Shown here piece by piece: positions 9,574 through 19,094 of a DNA stretch of 64,000 bases (positions are counted from its first letter, which is position 1; each line of letters starts with the position of its first letter). This DNA is from Enoplolaimus lenunculus. Lineage: Eukaryota > Nematoda > Enoplea > Enoplida > Thoracostomopsidae. The stretch covers positions 62,001 through 126,000 of the forward strand of contig JASANG010000980.1 of the NCBI GenBank assembly GCA_030248215.1, in the 5' to 3' direction. A model generated the notes under the pieces. The model was given only the letters and a program-made list of their open reading frames with translations. It did not search any database and had not been told where the DNA came from. Position numbers and translations under genes: made by a program.

Positions 9574-9963
9574 AATCGCGATTTGCAAAACTGCGTTCAC
9601 TTTCGTTTGGCAAAGACGATTTGCCGCGGTCGCCTCTGCGATCAAAAGCCGTAAACATACCGCGCCGAAGTTCACCAGTTGGCAACTCACCAAGAAATAA
9701 TAATAACAACAACAACAACAATTGCAACAACAAAAACAACTACAGTAATAATAATAATAATAATAAAAACAACCATAATAATAGTAAAGATAATCACTTA
9801 GAAGCAACGTCACCCAGACCACGATCTGAATCGCTTACTTCCGAACAACTGTTGCCATCAAAATGTGAAACTGGAAATCAGGCCAATCAAGATCCGGTCA
9901 GACATCCGGAACGAAACGTACTCAATACACGAGCTTCACTTCCGGTAATCAATGTGACCGCGG
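9574..9963 (+). CDS. internal coding exon 2 with poly-Asn tract
   Basis: Acceptor TGCTGTTTTTGCAG (9573) and donor GCGG|GTAAGT (9964) bound 390 bases, phase 1 to 1. With the G from exon 1a or 1b it opens ESRFAKLRSLSFGKDDLPRS, then RRSSPVGNSPR. An Asn-rich tract of about 35 residues follows, built from mixed AAT and AAC codons, and then SPRPRSESLTSEQLLPSKC. The RSLSFG, RRSSP and RPRSES segments look like basophilic kinase or 14-3-3 sites, by motif only. The Asn run is a trinucleotide repeat likely to vary in length. No structured domain is visible. Both splice sites and the phase match the exons on either side, so the exon itself is well supported. Confidence 0.8.
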
Positions 9964-10004
9964 GTAAGTTACCCCGGATTGCAACCAGGAACCGGTTTGC
10001 CAGC

Positions 10005-10200
10005 TATGTGTAGCATCTATCATCAGTTTAGTAATGGGTTTTCAAACAAACGAATTTCAACGTCTGCGGATCGAAAACTGTACTCACAAGTTGGACAAAT
10101 CACTGCAAAAAATCTGTGTAATTTCATTTTTGCTGGTTTGAAAGTTGCAAGACCTATTACTGCTGATATTTATAGGTGCTACGTGCATTTGTGAATATAA
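10005..10200. mobile_element. MITE family C copy 1
   Basis: Starts with ATGTGTAGCATCTATCATCA and ends with the inverse, ATAGGTGCTACGTGCATTTG. TTTTCAAACAAACG and TTTGAAAGTTGCAAGACC are also inverted. It sits about 40 bp inside the intron after exon 2. Similar elements are at 17409, 20601 and 38019. Confidence 0.7.
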
Positions 10201-10540
10201 CCACAGGATTATATACAAACGCACGTACCACTTATAAATATAAATAGTCAGTGATAGGTCCTTTGTGCACGTACCACTTAATAAATATCAACAGTCAGTG
10301 ATAGGTCGTTTAACTTTCAAACCAGCAAATTAAAAGACCTATCACTAACTACTATTTATAAGTGGTACGTGCATTTGTTAATATAACCACAGGATTATAT
10401 TCACAAACGCACGTACCACTTATAAATATCAACAGTTAATGATTGGTCTTTTAATAAAAGACCTATCACTAACTGTTGATATTTATGGGTGCTACGTGCA
10501 TTTGTGATTATAACCGCAGGATTATAAATTGAGATCGTAC
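10201..10540. repeat. cluster of inverted family C ends
   Basis: At least four arms alternate in direction: ACGCACGTACCACTTATAAA (10218 and 10409), its inverse GTGGTACGTGCATTTG (10361), GCTACGTGCATTTGTGA (10492), and repeated ATAACCACAGGATTATA. AGTGATAGGTC and GACCTATCACTAACT also pair. The block can fold into several alternative hairpins and looks like repeated self-insertion or rearrangement of one element type. Confidence 0.75.
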
Positions 10541-10931
10541 AAAAGTAACTGTTTTTACGAAACAGTGTAGCGAGCGAGAAATGTTTTCGAATCGTCGGGC
10601 TTTACTGGACTTCCATGTTTTGTTCCTGAGCTGGCATTCCTTTGGATGATCTCTACAAGACTTTTACGACGCCTCCCTTTGGAAATATCCCTGTGGTGGA
10701 TCCCTATCCAGAATGTCAAAGGTTTGCAACCTAAACGCCCTGTAGCCTGTTATCCATAAGGGATGTTAATAGAAGTCATCTTCTAACCCGAGACACACAA
10801 ACCAGGTCAGCCACCCAGGTCCAGCAAAGAATGCATGCGCCACTTTGTCCACTTGGACTATAGCTGTGGTACTACTGCTCGGACACAAGCACCAAGTGAT
10901 CCCATAACTGTCCAGGTTTCATCCTTCTGGC
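10541..10931. other. intron, nothing recognised
   Basis: Moderately GC-rich relative to its surroundings. GTGTAGCGAGCGAGAAATGT at 10564 resembles 45650. No exon with splice support. Confidence 0.35.
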
Positions 10932-11080
10932 GGCCCATGTATAGAACACGGCCGGAACAGTAGTATAAGCATATTTCTAAGTTTAAGCCTAAGCCTAAGC
11001 AAAAAAATTAGTCTAAAGCTTAAACTGACTCTATTATAGACACTCCGGAAAACGCTCCGGCCCTGTTCTATACATGGACC
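10932..11080. mobile_element. hAT-like MITE family A, copy 2
   Basis: Inverted ends GGCCCATGTATAGAACACGG and CTGTTCTATACATGGACC are flanked by an exact 8-bp duplication, CTTCTGGC (10924-10931 and 11081-11088). The core is short (CCTAAGCCTAAGC), followed by AAAAAAATTAGTCTAAAGCT, a family hallmark. Confidence 0.92.
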
Positions 11081-11459
11081 CTTCTGGCCATGTATCACTA
11101 GTCACCATGCTTACGCTATATGCGCCAACTTTGTCGTCAAGGCATTTCTGGTTAACCAAACCGGGTGTGTTCCTCCAATTTAGATCCTCTGACCCGGCAC
11201 TAAAAATCAGACGTTTATTCCTACCAACCTTTGGTATGGGAGCAATACTGCCCGTGGCTTCCCCATGACGTCTCGGGAGCACTGAGTTCGATGGTCCACG
11301 GCCGGTAATGCATTCTGTATATTCGTACGTCAATTGTCAAGTTGTACTTATACAAAATTCGCCAAAATCTGTAGTTTCAAAGCATGATTACTATATTTCG
11401 TTTATTAATATTAAAATTTCACAACACGAAAACGCATTCCCTCGTCTACGGTGCAGATA
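11081..11459. other. intron, nothing recognised
   Basis: Unique-looking sequence after the target duplication of the family A copy. Opposed short open frames exist, but none has splice-site support. Confidence 0.35.
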
Positions 11460-11638
11460 CGGGCCCGTAGCCTGAAGTTATAGCTGGGGTGGGGCAGAGC
11501 GCCCTCTCTGAAAAAATTTTGGCGTCTCCTAGAAATGTTTCAACTTGCTTATAACGCATAGAAAACCCTTGAATGCCCCTCTTGAAAATTTTTTAGCTCC
11601 CCCCCCCCCCCCGAGCAAGGTGAGCTGGCTACGCGACT
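11460..11638. mobile_element. MITE family K copy 1
   Basis: Left end GGGCCCGTAGCCTGAAG, right end GCAAGGTGAGCTGGCTACGC. The interior has AAATTTTGGC, AAAACCCTTGAATGCCCCTC and a poly-C run of 14. Same layout as copies at 30797 and 54821. Confidence 0.8.
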
Positions 11639-11679
11639 GTGCCGATATTTGAAAAAATTTACTGAAATCGATCGGCAGA

Positions 11680-11768
11680 GCCGAAATTTATAATTTTAAA
11701 TTTGTTTAAATTAATTTTAAATTTGTTTAAATTAATTTTAAATTTGTTTAAATTTTAAAATTAAATAT
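11680..11768. repeat. AT-rich ~26-bp tandem repeat
   Basis: TTTTAAATTTGTTTAAATTA is repeated three times just before the polypyrimidine stretch of the next exon. Confidence 0.7.
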
Positions 11769-11773
11769 TTCAG

Positions 11774-11934
11774 AACTTGCCACAAGCAATCGCTCATCGC
11801 CCGTTGCCAGCTTTATCAACGTCGCAACAAACGCGATCAACGAAACGTTTTCAAATCGACTCAATTTACCATTTCATCTGCTGGTACCGCAAACACCGCC
11901 TCAGTATCAGTCGTCGTATTTGGACACAATTGAG
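11774..11934 (+). CDS. internal coding exon 3
   Basis: Acceptor AAATATTTCAG (11773) and donor ATTGAG|GTATTT (11935) bound 161 bases, phase 1 to 0. With the preceding G it encodes ELATSNRSSPVASFINVATN, continuing AINETFSNRLNLPFHLLVPQ and TPPQYQSSYLDTIE (54 residues). This is less biased than the other exons and could form a short helix (FINVATNAINETF). No family assignment. Reading frame and phase agree with exon 2 before it and exon 4 after it, which supports it more than its modest donor would alone. Confidence 0.75.
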
Positions 11935-11951
11935 GTATTTTAATAGTTGTA

Positions 11952-12590
11952 ACAAGAGTGGATAATCGCTATTTAACAAGAGTGTACAACTGGACACATT
12001 CTGTGTAGCAAAGAATGTACCCGGCACGCGTTGCGTTTTTGCACTCCCTCTTTATTTAGAGGGAGGTACAACCGGTGCTAATCACGACTCTTAATGTATG
12101 CGGCGTCAAACATACTCCAGTAATAGTTCAATTTAGAAGTGTTCATGTGATGGAGACCCCCTCTGAACAAGGGGGAGTCGGCCAAAAACGCAACGCCCGG
12201 TGGTACATTTTGTACCGTGCGGGATCCCAAGAGTTGCACAGGCTTGTCATTATCCGCTCTTGGTTTAAGAGTCGATGATCGCTGTAACAAGAGTGTGCAA
12301 CTATCGAAATTTGCGTGGTACAAAATGTATCACCGGGCGTTGTATTTTTGGCCAATTCCCCCTTTGTTTATAGGGGGGTCGCTAAACATGAATACCCCTA
12401 AATTGAACTATACGGTGAGTGTGTTTGACGTCGCATTCGTAAAGTGCCATGTTTCGAACCGGATGTACCCCCCTCTAAAAGGGGGGTATGGGGCAAAAAC
12501 GCAACGCGTGCCAGGTACATTCTTTTCTACACACAATGTGCCCAGATTCACACTCTTGTTAAATAGCGATTATCCACTCTTGGTTATATT
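11952..12590. mobile_element. large inverted-repeat element family N, copy 1
   Basis: Arms AAGAGTGGATAATCGCTATT and AATAGCGATTATCCACTCTT enclose about 640 bp. Nested inside are further opposed pairs: ACAAGAGTGTACAACTGG with TTCACACTCTTGTT, AATGTACCCGGCACGCGTTG with its inverse near 12510, and CCCCCTTTGTTTATAGGGGG. It starts 17 bp after the exon 3 donor. No transposase. Relatives are at 15531 and 60995. Confidence 0.85.
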
Positions 12591-12647
12591 GATAACATTA
12601 ATCCCTGGATACAAGACGCTCGATTGGGAGGCGTTTACCGTTGCCAC

Positions 12648-13345
12648 TGGATTAGACAGGAGTATTCAGCACGGGTGCATAGGGCTTTAGACAGGAGTAT
12701 TCAGCACGGGTGCATAGGGCTTTAGACAGGAGTATTCAGCACGTGTGCATAGGGCTTTAGACAGGAGTATTCAGCACGGGTGCATAGGGCTTTAGACAGG
12801 AGTATTCAGCACGGGTGCATAGGGCTTTAGACAGGAGTATTCAGCACGGGTGCATAGGGCTTTAGACAGGAGTATTCAGCACGGGTGCATAGGGCTTTAG
12901 ACAGGAGTATTCAGCACGGGTGCATAGGGCTTTAGACAGGAGTATTCAGCACGGGTGCATAGGGCTTTAGATAGGAGTATTCAGCATGTGTGAATAGGGC
13001 TTTAGACAGGAGTATTCAGCGCGTGTGAATAGGGCTTTAGATAGGAGTATTCAGCATGTGTGAATAGGGCTTTAGACAGGAGTATTCAGCGCGTGTGAAT
13101 AGGGCTTTAGACAGGAGTATTCAGCACGGGTGCATAGGGCTTTAGATAGGAGTATTCAGCATGTGTGAATAGGGCTTTAGACAGGAGTATTCAGCGCGTG
13201 TGAATAGGGCTTTAGACAGGAGTATTCAGCGCGTGTGAATAGGGGTTTAGACAGGAGTATTCAGCACGGGTGCATAGGGCTTTAGATAGGAGTATTCAGC
13301 ATGTGTGAATAGGGCTTTAGACAGTATTCAGCGCGTGTGAATATG
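12648..13345. repeat. 35-bp satellite, about 20 copies
   Basis: The unit is TTAGACAGGAGTATTCAGCA plus CGGGTGCATAGGGCT. The first nine or ten copies are nearly identical. From 12970 the CACGGGTGCAT part alternates with CATGTGTGAAT and GCGTGTGAAT forms, giving a dimer-like second half. The last units carry small deletions. It lies in the intron between exons 3 and 4. Confidence 0.95.
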
Positions 13346-13357
13346 TGTTATTTATAT

Positions 13358-13425
13358 TTTTCTACACAGAATGTACTCAGTTGCACACACTTGCCTATGT
13401 AGTAGTATCGACTTTTGATGAATCA
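13358..13425. mobile_element. family N end fragment
   Basis: TTCTACACAGAATGTACTCA and GTTGCACACACTTG match the family N terminal region in inverse orientation. A second fragment, with AGAATGTACCCAGTTGCAAA, is at 13625-13680. Confidence 0.6.
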
Positions 13426-13439
13426 ATTTTTAATAATCG

Positions 13440-13622
13440 TGTTAAAAATACAAAACGCTCTACCCAGATAAGGTTAAAGATAAATGCTAAAAAAGCATTC
13501 ACTTTATAGCATTTTGCTGTACAAACGATTCAGTTTTGAGTTTCTCCGCTTGCCAAAAAAGCGGTTTGAAAGATGTTGTTCGAAACGCAAAAGTTAGCGT
13601 TTTGTTTTTAATACAAAACGGA
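13440..13622. mobile_element. repeat family R copy 1
   Basis: AAAACGCT, AAAAAGCATTCACTTTATAGC and GCGGTTTGAAAGATGTTGTT then GCGTTTTGTTTTTAATAC align in order with 55985-56150. The ends (AAAACGCT / AGCGTTTT) are short inverted repeats. Confidence 0.6.
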
Positions 13623-13720
13623 TATTTCTACATAGAATGTACCCAGTTGCAAACTCTTGTCAAAACAGTACTATCGTCTCTTTCTGTTGTTAAGGATTTT
13701 TACTCTGGCAAATATTTCAG

Positions 13721-13994
13721 GAACATATCGCAACAGAATCTACAGACAAACAAGTTTCCGTTACCCATCTTCACTCGTTGAGCAACTCAACTTCATTTCC
13801 ATTGAATTCAATGCAGCGTTCAGCTGAACTGTATCGCGACAATACCAGCCCCCTTGGCCAAGATGATACCGTAATCCAATGTGATCCCATCCACTCAGGA
13901 TATCGAAAAAATACCATAAGCGCCTCATTGGATCATTTAGTATCCAATCAACGTGAAGATTACGCTCGTGGTGGAAAACGTTCAGTGTGTAGCG
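13721..13994 (+). CDS. internal coding exon 4
   Basis: Acceptor GCAAATATTTCAG (13720) and donor AGCG|GTAAGT (13995) bound 274 bases, phase 0 to 1. The frame begins EHIATESTDKQVSVTHLHSL and later reads NSMQRSAELYRDNTSPLGQD and SASLDHLVSNQREDYARGGK, ending RSVCS. Hydrophilic and Ser-rich like its neighbours, with no recognised domain. It matches the phase-0 end of exon 3 exactly. The next partner must start in phase 1; the candidate at 33610 and any common exon beyond the window both qualify. Confidence 0.78.
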
Positions 13995-14200
13995 GTAAGT
14001 TATTGTTTTTGTTTTTTAACAGGGTGGTCACTAATCTTGTGGGGATGCTACCCCCTACTATGATTTTTTGCCTTTGATACGAACATCGACTCATGTTACT
14101 TTAAAAGGGCATTGCGATTTCCTGAGGATCAGATGTAGAGTATGTTTAGAGTTTAGACTAATTTTTACACTTTCATATTAGTTTTAGTGTTAAATTTATT

Positions 14201-14392
14201 GGCCAATGTATAGAACAGGAGCGGAACAGTAGTAAAAGCATATTCCTAAGCCTGAGCCTTTAACGTGAGAATGAGCTTATACCTAAGCCTAAGCCTATGA
14301 CTAAGCCTAAGGAAAAAATTAGTCTAAAGCTTAAGCTTACTCTATTCCAGTAACACGGGATAATGTTCCGCCCCTGATCTTTTACATGGGCC
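14201..14392. mobile_element. hAT-like MITE family A, copy 3
   Basis: Left end GGCCAATGTATAGAACAGGA, right end CTGATCTTTTACATGGGCC. The flanks AATTTATT and AATTCATT agree at 7 of 8. The core has CCTAAGCC hexamers interrupted by AACGTGAGAATGAGC. Confidence 0.88.
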
Positions 14393-14694
14393 AATTCATT
14401 GTTGCGCTGAAGCGAAACTTTAGTCTTCGACTGTAATTAACACAGACATTTTTAATTATATTTTGAACTTTTTCGTAAAAATAGAAAAATTCCAAGTTTG
14501 GAATATTGTTTCTGCCCCCCCTGTGAATTAGGATTCTTCCCCCCTGTTCAGAATTTCTGGTTGTGCGGTTGTATTGTGTATAAGCAATTATAATTGTTAC
14601 CAACGCTTGCCAACTGAATAAATATTATGTTCAAATCCAAAATTGTCTTAAATTTGAATTTGAAACCAAATTATAATTTCGATCTTTTTCGTTT
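14393..14694. other. intron, nothing recognised
   Basis: Contains two C-runs on this strand (TGCCCCCCCTGTG, TTCCCCCCTG). No exon and no copy elsewhere noticed. Confidence 0.3.
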
Positions 14695-14860
14695 TATCCC
14701 GCCACCCCCCAAGGCTGCGTTTGCCCAAAAATGGTTCGATTTTGCAAATTTTTGCATATTTGAACTTCTCATGAGCTCCCATGATTATTCCACGCATAAA
14801 TTTGAATTTTTGACAAATTCAATTTTTTTTAATGACCCAGCGTCTCTCTGGTAGTGTTTA
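14695..14860. repeat. dispersed repeat family X, copy 1
   Basis: GTTTGCCCAAAAATGG, TTTTGCATATTTGAACTTCT and ATGATTATTCCACGCATAAA align with 34170-34300 (GTTTGCCCAAAAAATGC, TTTTGCATATTTGAGCTTCT). Confidence 0.55.
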
Positions 14861-15135
14861 AGCTTAAATGCTATAGAACATGTGATTATTTCAACGCTTG
14901 TTTATTCAGCTAAACTTTAATGTTCTTTCTTTTTATGATATTCTCTGTTTTCAGTACAATTCTTTTATTTTGAATCTATTTGATATATATTTTTGTCTCC
15001 AAAACATTACAAAAAATGTTTTTTTTTGGTCTGATCTGTAATGTTTCAGTGTGTTCGGATTACAGTAAGAATTATTGTAGTTTCAAATACATTTTTCATA
15101 AATTTCTGTTGGATAATAAATATTGTCCCACAATC

Positions 15136-15316
15136 GGCCTATGTAAAGATAAGGGGCGGAACGTTTTTCTGTACGACTGCAAAAGAATATAAGCTTAAGC
15201 TGTAGACTAATTTTTTGTTTAGGCCATAGGCTTGAGGTTTAAACTCATTCTTGCGATTAGGCTTAGGCTTAGGAATATGCTTGTATTAGTGTTAGGTCCT
15301 GTTCTATACATTGGCC
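15136..15316. mobile_element. hAT-like MITE family A, copy 4
   Basis: The left end is of the GGCCTATGTAAAGATAAGGG subtype and the right end of the CCTGTTCTATACATTGGCC subtype, so it carries one end of each. The core is in the TTAGGC orientation, with AGGCTTAGGCTTAGG at 15256. Confidence 0.85.
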
Positions 15317-15530
15317 GCATGATCCATTTTGTGTACGTCCTTATTCGGTCCCAAAGCAAACATTTTTTGGCCATATTTCTAGCAGACATTTAAGAAGTAT
15401 AAAACTTGCACCAGTTGAAATTTGCCAGAAATCCTTACATTACATACCATTTTTAACATAATAATCATATTATCTCCTGGTGTCAATATTCTCAAATGGT
15501 TATCGCACCTTATCGCCTATCTCCAATTAG

Positions 15531-16056
15531 AAACAGCAAGAGTCGATAATGACCCTTTTTACAAGAGTATGCAACTGGGTACACTTTGTGTAGAAAAGAA
15601 TAACAGTTCATTTTGTGTAGACATTAATGTACTCTGCACGTATTGCGTTTTTGGCCAACCTCTATATTCAAAGGGGCGGTACAACCTGTGCGAACCATGG
15701 CACTTTATGTATGCTGCGTCAAACGTGGTCACCATATAGTTTAAATTAGTGGTATTCATGTGATAGCGACCCCAGTCTAAACAAGGGGGGTCGGCCAAGA
15801 ACGTAACGCCCGGTGGTCCATTTTGTATCATGCGCGACCCCAAGAGTTGCACACTCTTGTCATGATCGAATCTTGGTGATAGCATGAGTGGAAGATGTAT
15901 ACTTCAACAAGAGTATGCAACTGGGTACACTTTGTGTAGAAAAGAATGTACCCGGCACGAGGGGTATTTATGTGATAGCGACCCCCATCTAAACAATGGG
16001 GGTCGGCCATAAACGTAACACCCGGTGGTACATTTTGCACCGTGCGGGTTTGACAG
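15531..16056. mobile_element. family N element copy 2, rearranged
   Basis: ACAAGAGTATGCAACTGGGT occurs twice in the same direction (15559, 15907). AATGTACCCGGCACG, CGACCCC...GGGGGTCGGCCA stem pairs and GTAACGCCCGGTGGT or GTAACACCCGGTGGT also repeat. It looks like one copy followed by an internally shortened second copy. Confidence 0.75.
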
Positions 16057-16443
16057 TTGATATACATTTTTTGTCATTTCATTGCCTGTTCTTTGATTTT
16101 TTTCAAGAATTATCTTATTTTTATTACAAAATTTTGTCATTTTACTACTCATTTAAGTAATTTCAATTTAATTTTGTTAATTGTAACAATTAGATTTTAT
16201 TTAATATTACGCTACTTTCTCTTGAGTGGTTGCAGAATTAAGATAATTATTTATCACATGAATATTTTCTATTTCAGCTTGAGACATACTTTTAAGCTTA
16301 GATTTTGTTCTCTCGGGTGGCACGCGTATAATATCAGCACTCCGTTATAGGAAATTAGGAGCTTGACGCTCGAACTCGAGTGTGCTCTCATGCTTTGTGG
16401 AGATTTTGTACTGCATTTAACAGTAGTATGAAAACACTGCGTA
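16057..16443. other. intron, nothing recognised
   Basis: T-rich. A TTTTCTATTTCAG acceptor-like site at 16276 is followed by a frame of about 25 codons with no donor, so it is not called as an exon. Confidence 0.3.
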
Positions 16444-16889
16444 CTGTAGTGACCCGAATAAGAGGGGAGACTGATATTTATTTGGCCTTTCCAGAGGGTA
16501 TCCCCCTTGTTATATGGTTACGGACTGTTATTTATTTTTAACCCACGCTCCGTCACCTTTCGTTACTGATATATCCGGTACTGCAAATATCCGTTAAATT
16601 AAACGTTTATTTGTCTTGAGTCAGTAGCTTGAGCGATCACGAAAGGTTATACTTAGGAATGTGTTTTCAAAATTTAAGTACGTCTTAAAGATTCGAACTC
16701 AATTTTGTTTGCTCCTGAAGTCATTTATGCGTTACAATTAGAAATAACTGACCTTCATGGACTCTAATTAGCATTTAGGGACTCGATCCGCTTACGGACT
16801 CTTATTAGAGGCACAAACTCCTATTAATTGGGACTCAAAATGGGGACCACCTCTTATTACTCCACACCCTCTTATTCGGGTCGCTACAG
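16444..16889. mobile_element. TA-target MITE family J, copy 1, full length
   Basis: Ends CTGTAGTGACCCGAATAAGA and CTTATTCGGGTCGCTACAG, flanked by TA on both sides. The 446-bp interior includes TTATTCGG-related words (GGTTACGGACTGTTATTT) and the right-side strings GGACTCTATCCGCTTACGGA and TTGGGACTCAAAATGGGGAC, shared with 46042, 51507 and 58811. Confidence 0.92.
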
Positions 16890-17067
16890 TATTGGTATTT
16901 GGAGGAAGTTTTTTTACAGTGATAACTGCGAGCGTATTTCGAAAATAAATACACCTCTCAGGTGAAATAGGCGAACTTAACGTGGCTAAGATTGAAACCT
17001 ACATCCTTAAAGTTACAAACATTGTTTGAGAAATCCAAAATCTTACAAATCTAAATGCAAACGTTCA

Positions 17068-17223
17068 GACCCGTAGCCAGCTCACCTTGCCAGAGCACTA
17101 AAAATGTTGCAATAAGGGTATACGAAGATTTTCGATGACTTACAAGCAAGATTGAAAATTTTCAAGGCGGGGGCAAAATTTTTTCATGGACAGCTGGGTC
17201 TCCCTGGCCGTCTCTGACTACGG
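17068..17223. mobile_element. MITE family K copy 2
   Basis: Starts CAGACCCGTAGCCAGCTCAC and ends CTGACTACGGTCTG, with TGAAAATTTTCAAGGCGGGG inside. The CAGACC start and GGTCTG end are exact inverses. Confidence 0.78.
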
Positions 17224-17408
17224 TCTGCAATCGTAGGACTGGGTTTTGTTGTCAGAAACGCTTATTCTTTCAAGTCTTAAGTGTTCTGTCAGAATTAAAA
17301 AAATTTTTTCCTTGTTGCCTAAAAACGCTAAATGTGCGAAATTTCAAAGCCGCTACGCCAAATCCAATTAACCAGGCTCGTACCACAATAACGTTGAATT
17401 AGGTTCGG

Positions 17409-17789
17409 TATTTTCGAATGTGTATAGCATCTATCATCAGCAATGGCGGATCCATGGGGGGCCACCCCGGCCGTGCGACCCCCCAACAACATCTCGACAA
17501 AAATTATATAGCAATTTTGTGACAATAGTTCGTGGTTTGAGTGTGGGTCAAAAGTAAGTTTATTACATGTGAAATTTTGCCCCCCCCCCCATTTTGAGAT
17601 CCTGGATCCGCCACTGATCATCAGTTAGCGTTGGTTTTAAAACTGAATTGCAGATCTCAAAATTTGCACACACGTACGGCAAATTGAATGCAAAAAATGT
17701 GCCCAATTTCTAACCTCATCATTTGCTGATTCGAAAGTTACAAGAAATGTCACTAAACTGGTGACAGGTGCTATACACATTTGAGAATA
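17409..17789. mobile_element. MITE family C copy 2, interrupted by family G
   Basis: Ends TATTTTCGAATGTGTATAGC and GCTATACACATTTGAGAATA are inverted. Internal pair: CATCAGTTAGCG with CACTAAACTGGTGAC. The family G element at 17441-17616 splits it at ATCATCAG. Confidence 0.88.
17441..17616. mobile_element. hAT-like MITE family G, copy 1
   Basis: CAATGGCGGATCCATGGGGG to CTGGATCCGCCACTG, with an exact 8-bp duplication ATCATCAG (17433-17440, 17617-17624) inside family C. CAGTGGCGGATCC-type ends are common among hAT-derived MITEs. The interior string TAGTTCGTGGTTTGAGTGTG is found inverted in the longer copy at 43275. Confidence 0.93.
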
Positions 17790-17920
17790 CAGGCAAAGGT
17801 TTCGTTAGATTAATATATTTAACATCAGTTGGTCATGCCTACTAATAACAATAGCTATTTTTAACGTTTTTATACACGAATATGAACGTAACTTGCAGGA
17901 TTGCAAATTCGAACCAGAAC

Positions 17921-18370
17921 AAAACTTAATTCGATTCATAGTACAATTTCAACTCATACCGGAACTAGAGTCGGAACTGGAACCGGGATCAAAATTCCCG
18001 TGGAACCCTGTAATCGGCATCCTTTGAGCATTCGGTTTTCACTTATCTTTTCTGGTTTTATCTTTTAACCAATCATCAACTTCTACCGGAACTGGAACCG
18101 GAATTGGAACCTGGATAAAAATTTCCGTGGAACCCTGTAGCCGGCATACTTTGAGCATTCGGTTTTCACTTATCTTTTGTGGTTTTATCTTTTAACCAAT
18201 CATCAACTTCTGCCGGAACTGGAACCGGAACTGGGACCGGGATCAAAATTCCTGTGGAACCATGTAATCGGCATACTTTGAGCATCCGGTTTTCACTTAT
18301 CTTTTGTGGTTTTATCTTTTAACCAATCAATTTCTAATCTAAATTGTACTGATTGCGATTAGATATTGAG
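17921..18370. repeat. ~125-bp tandem repeat of family M end sequence, 3 copies
   Basis: Each unit has GGAACTGGAACCGG, CGTGGAACCCTGTA, TTTGAGCATTCGGTTTTCAC and TTTTATCTTTTAACCAATCA. Units 2 and 3 follow head to tail near 18093 and 18214. The CGGAACTGGAACC motif relates it to the family M ends. Confidence 0.85.
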
Positions 18371-18568
18371 TTGAACGGATCCATCACACTAAAAAACCAG
18401 TTGTTTCAATTGGCTTAGGTGTAGTAGTGTACAGAGAAATTCAGATTAACGGGGCTAACATCGCCTAGACGAGTATAAACTATTGGGTCTTAAGATAGAA
18501 TTGGCAAACTGTAAACCTTGCTTTAATGCGTTTATATCTATCAGCAGTGTAATATTGTTTGAAGGGCG

Positions 18569-18793
18569 CCCCAAGAGCGGATCCAGAGGGGGTGCGGCGG
18601 AAAGGTCGAACGCTCCCCGTCAGAATTTTTTGTGATAAAATGGTAAGGTCCCTCAATACCTTACATTTTTTCCATTTTTGTAAAAAAATGATAAGGTCCC
18701 TCCGTATACAGCAAAAGTTACGTTTGATAACATTGGCCAACTCGCCGATCCCACCCTATCCCCCCGTCAGAATTTTCTGGATCCGCCTCTGGG
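18569..18793. mobile_element. hAT-like MITE family L, copy with both ends
   Basis: CAAGAGCGGATCCAGAGGGG to TTTCTGGATCCGCCTCTG, flanked by GGGCGCCC and GGGCGTCC (7 of 8). Internal TGTGATAAAATGGTAAGGTC is repeated once in shortened form. Other copies: 30590, 33195, 41326, 45706. Confidence 0.85.
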
Positions 18794-19094
18794 GCGTCCC
18801 GCTTGGTCTACTTCTGGCAGCTGTGCCCCTGGGTGTATGTATATATAAATTAAGTAAATGATTTAATATTTTAGTTCATATATGTGGTTCGGCCGACGGC
18901 GTTTTTGATAAATCTGGTACAAAATTATAGAAAAATGATAAAAAAGTAAAGATTGCGGCGGAATAATGCCGAAAAATTAATGTTTTTCAATTGGGGGGCC
19001 ACGTGTTATCCCTTGAGACTTTGATTCCGGTTTGGTTTAAACTTTTAGGCTAATTTTTACGCTAAGGTATATACTTAAGTTTAAGCCTTATCAA
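18794..19094. other. intron, nothing recognised
   Basis: Mostly AT-rich. CTTAAGTTTAAGCC near 19075 may be residual hexamer sequence. Confidence 0.3.

Noticed and set aside
9536-9822. Minus-strand Leu/Tyr/Cys-rich frames that look like membrane segments
   Set aside because: Antisense of the AAT/AAC poly-Asn tract of exon 2.
12075-12690. Overlapping frames of 67-157 residues on both strands
   Set aside because: They lie inside the inverted arms of family N and reflect its symmetry. The equivalent frames at 15559-16152 are in another copy.
12640-13350. CRISPR-like array of 35-bp repeats
   Set aside because: There are no unique spacers: the full unit repeats head to tail, in a eukaryotic intron.
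899-14000. Assignment of the gene to a named signalling family on the strength of RRxS and poly-Asn segments
   Set aside because: No conserved catalytic or binding domain is visible in any exon, and low-complexity similarity is not enough to name a family.
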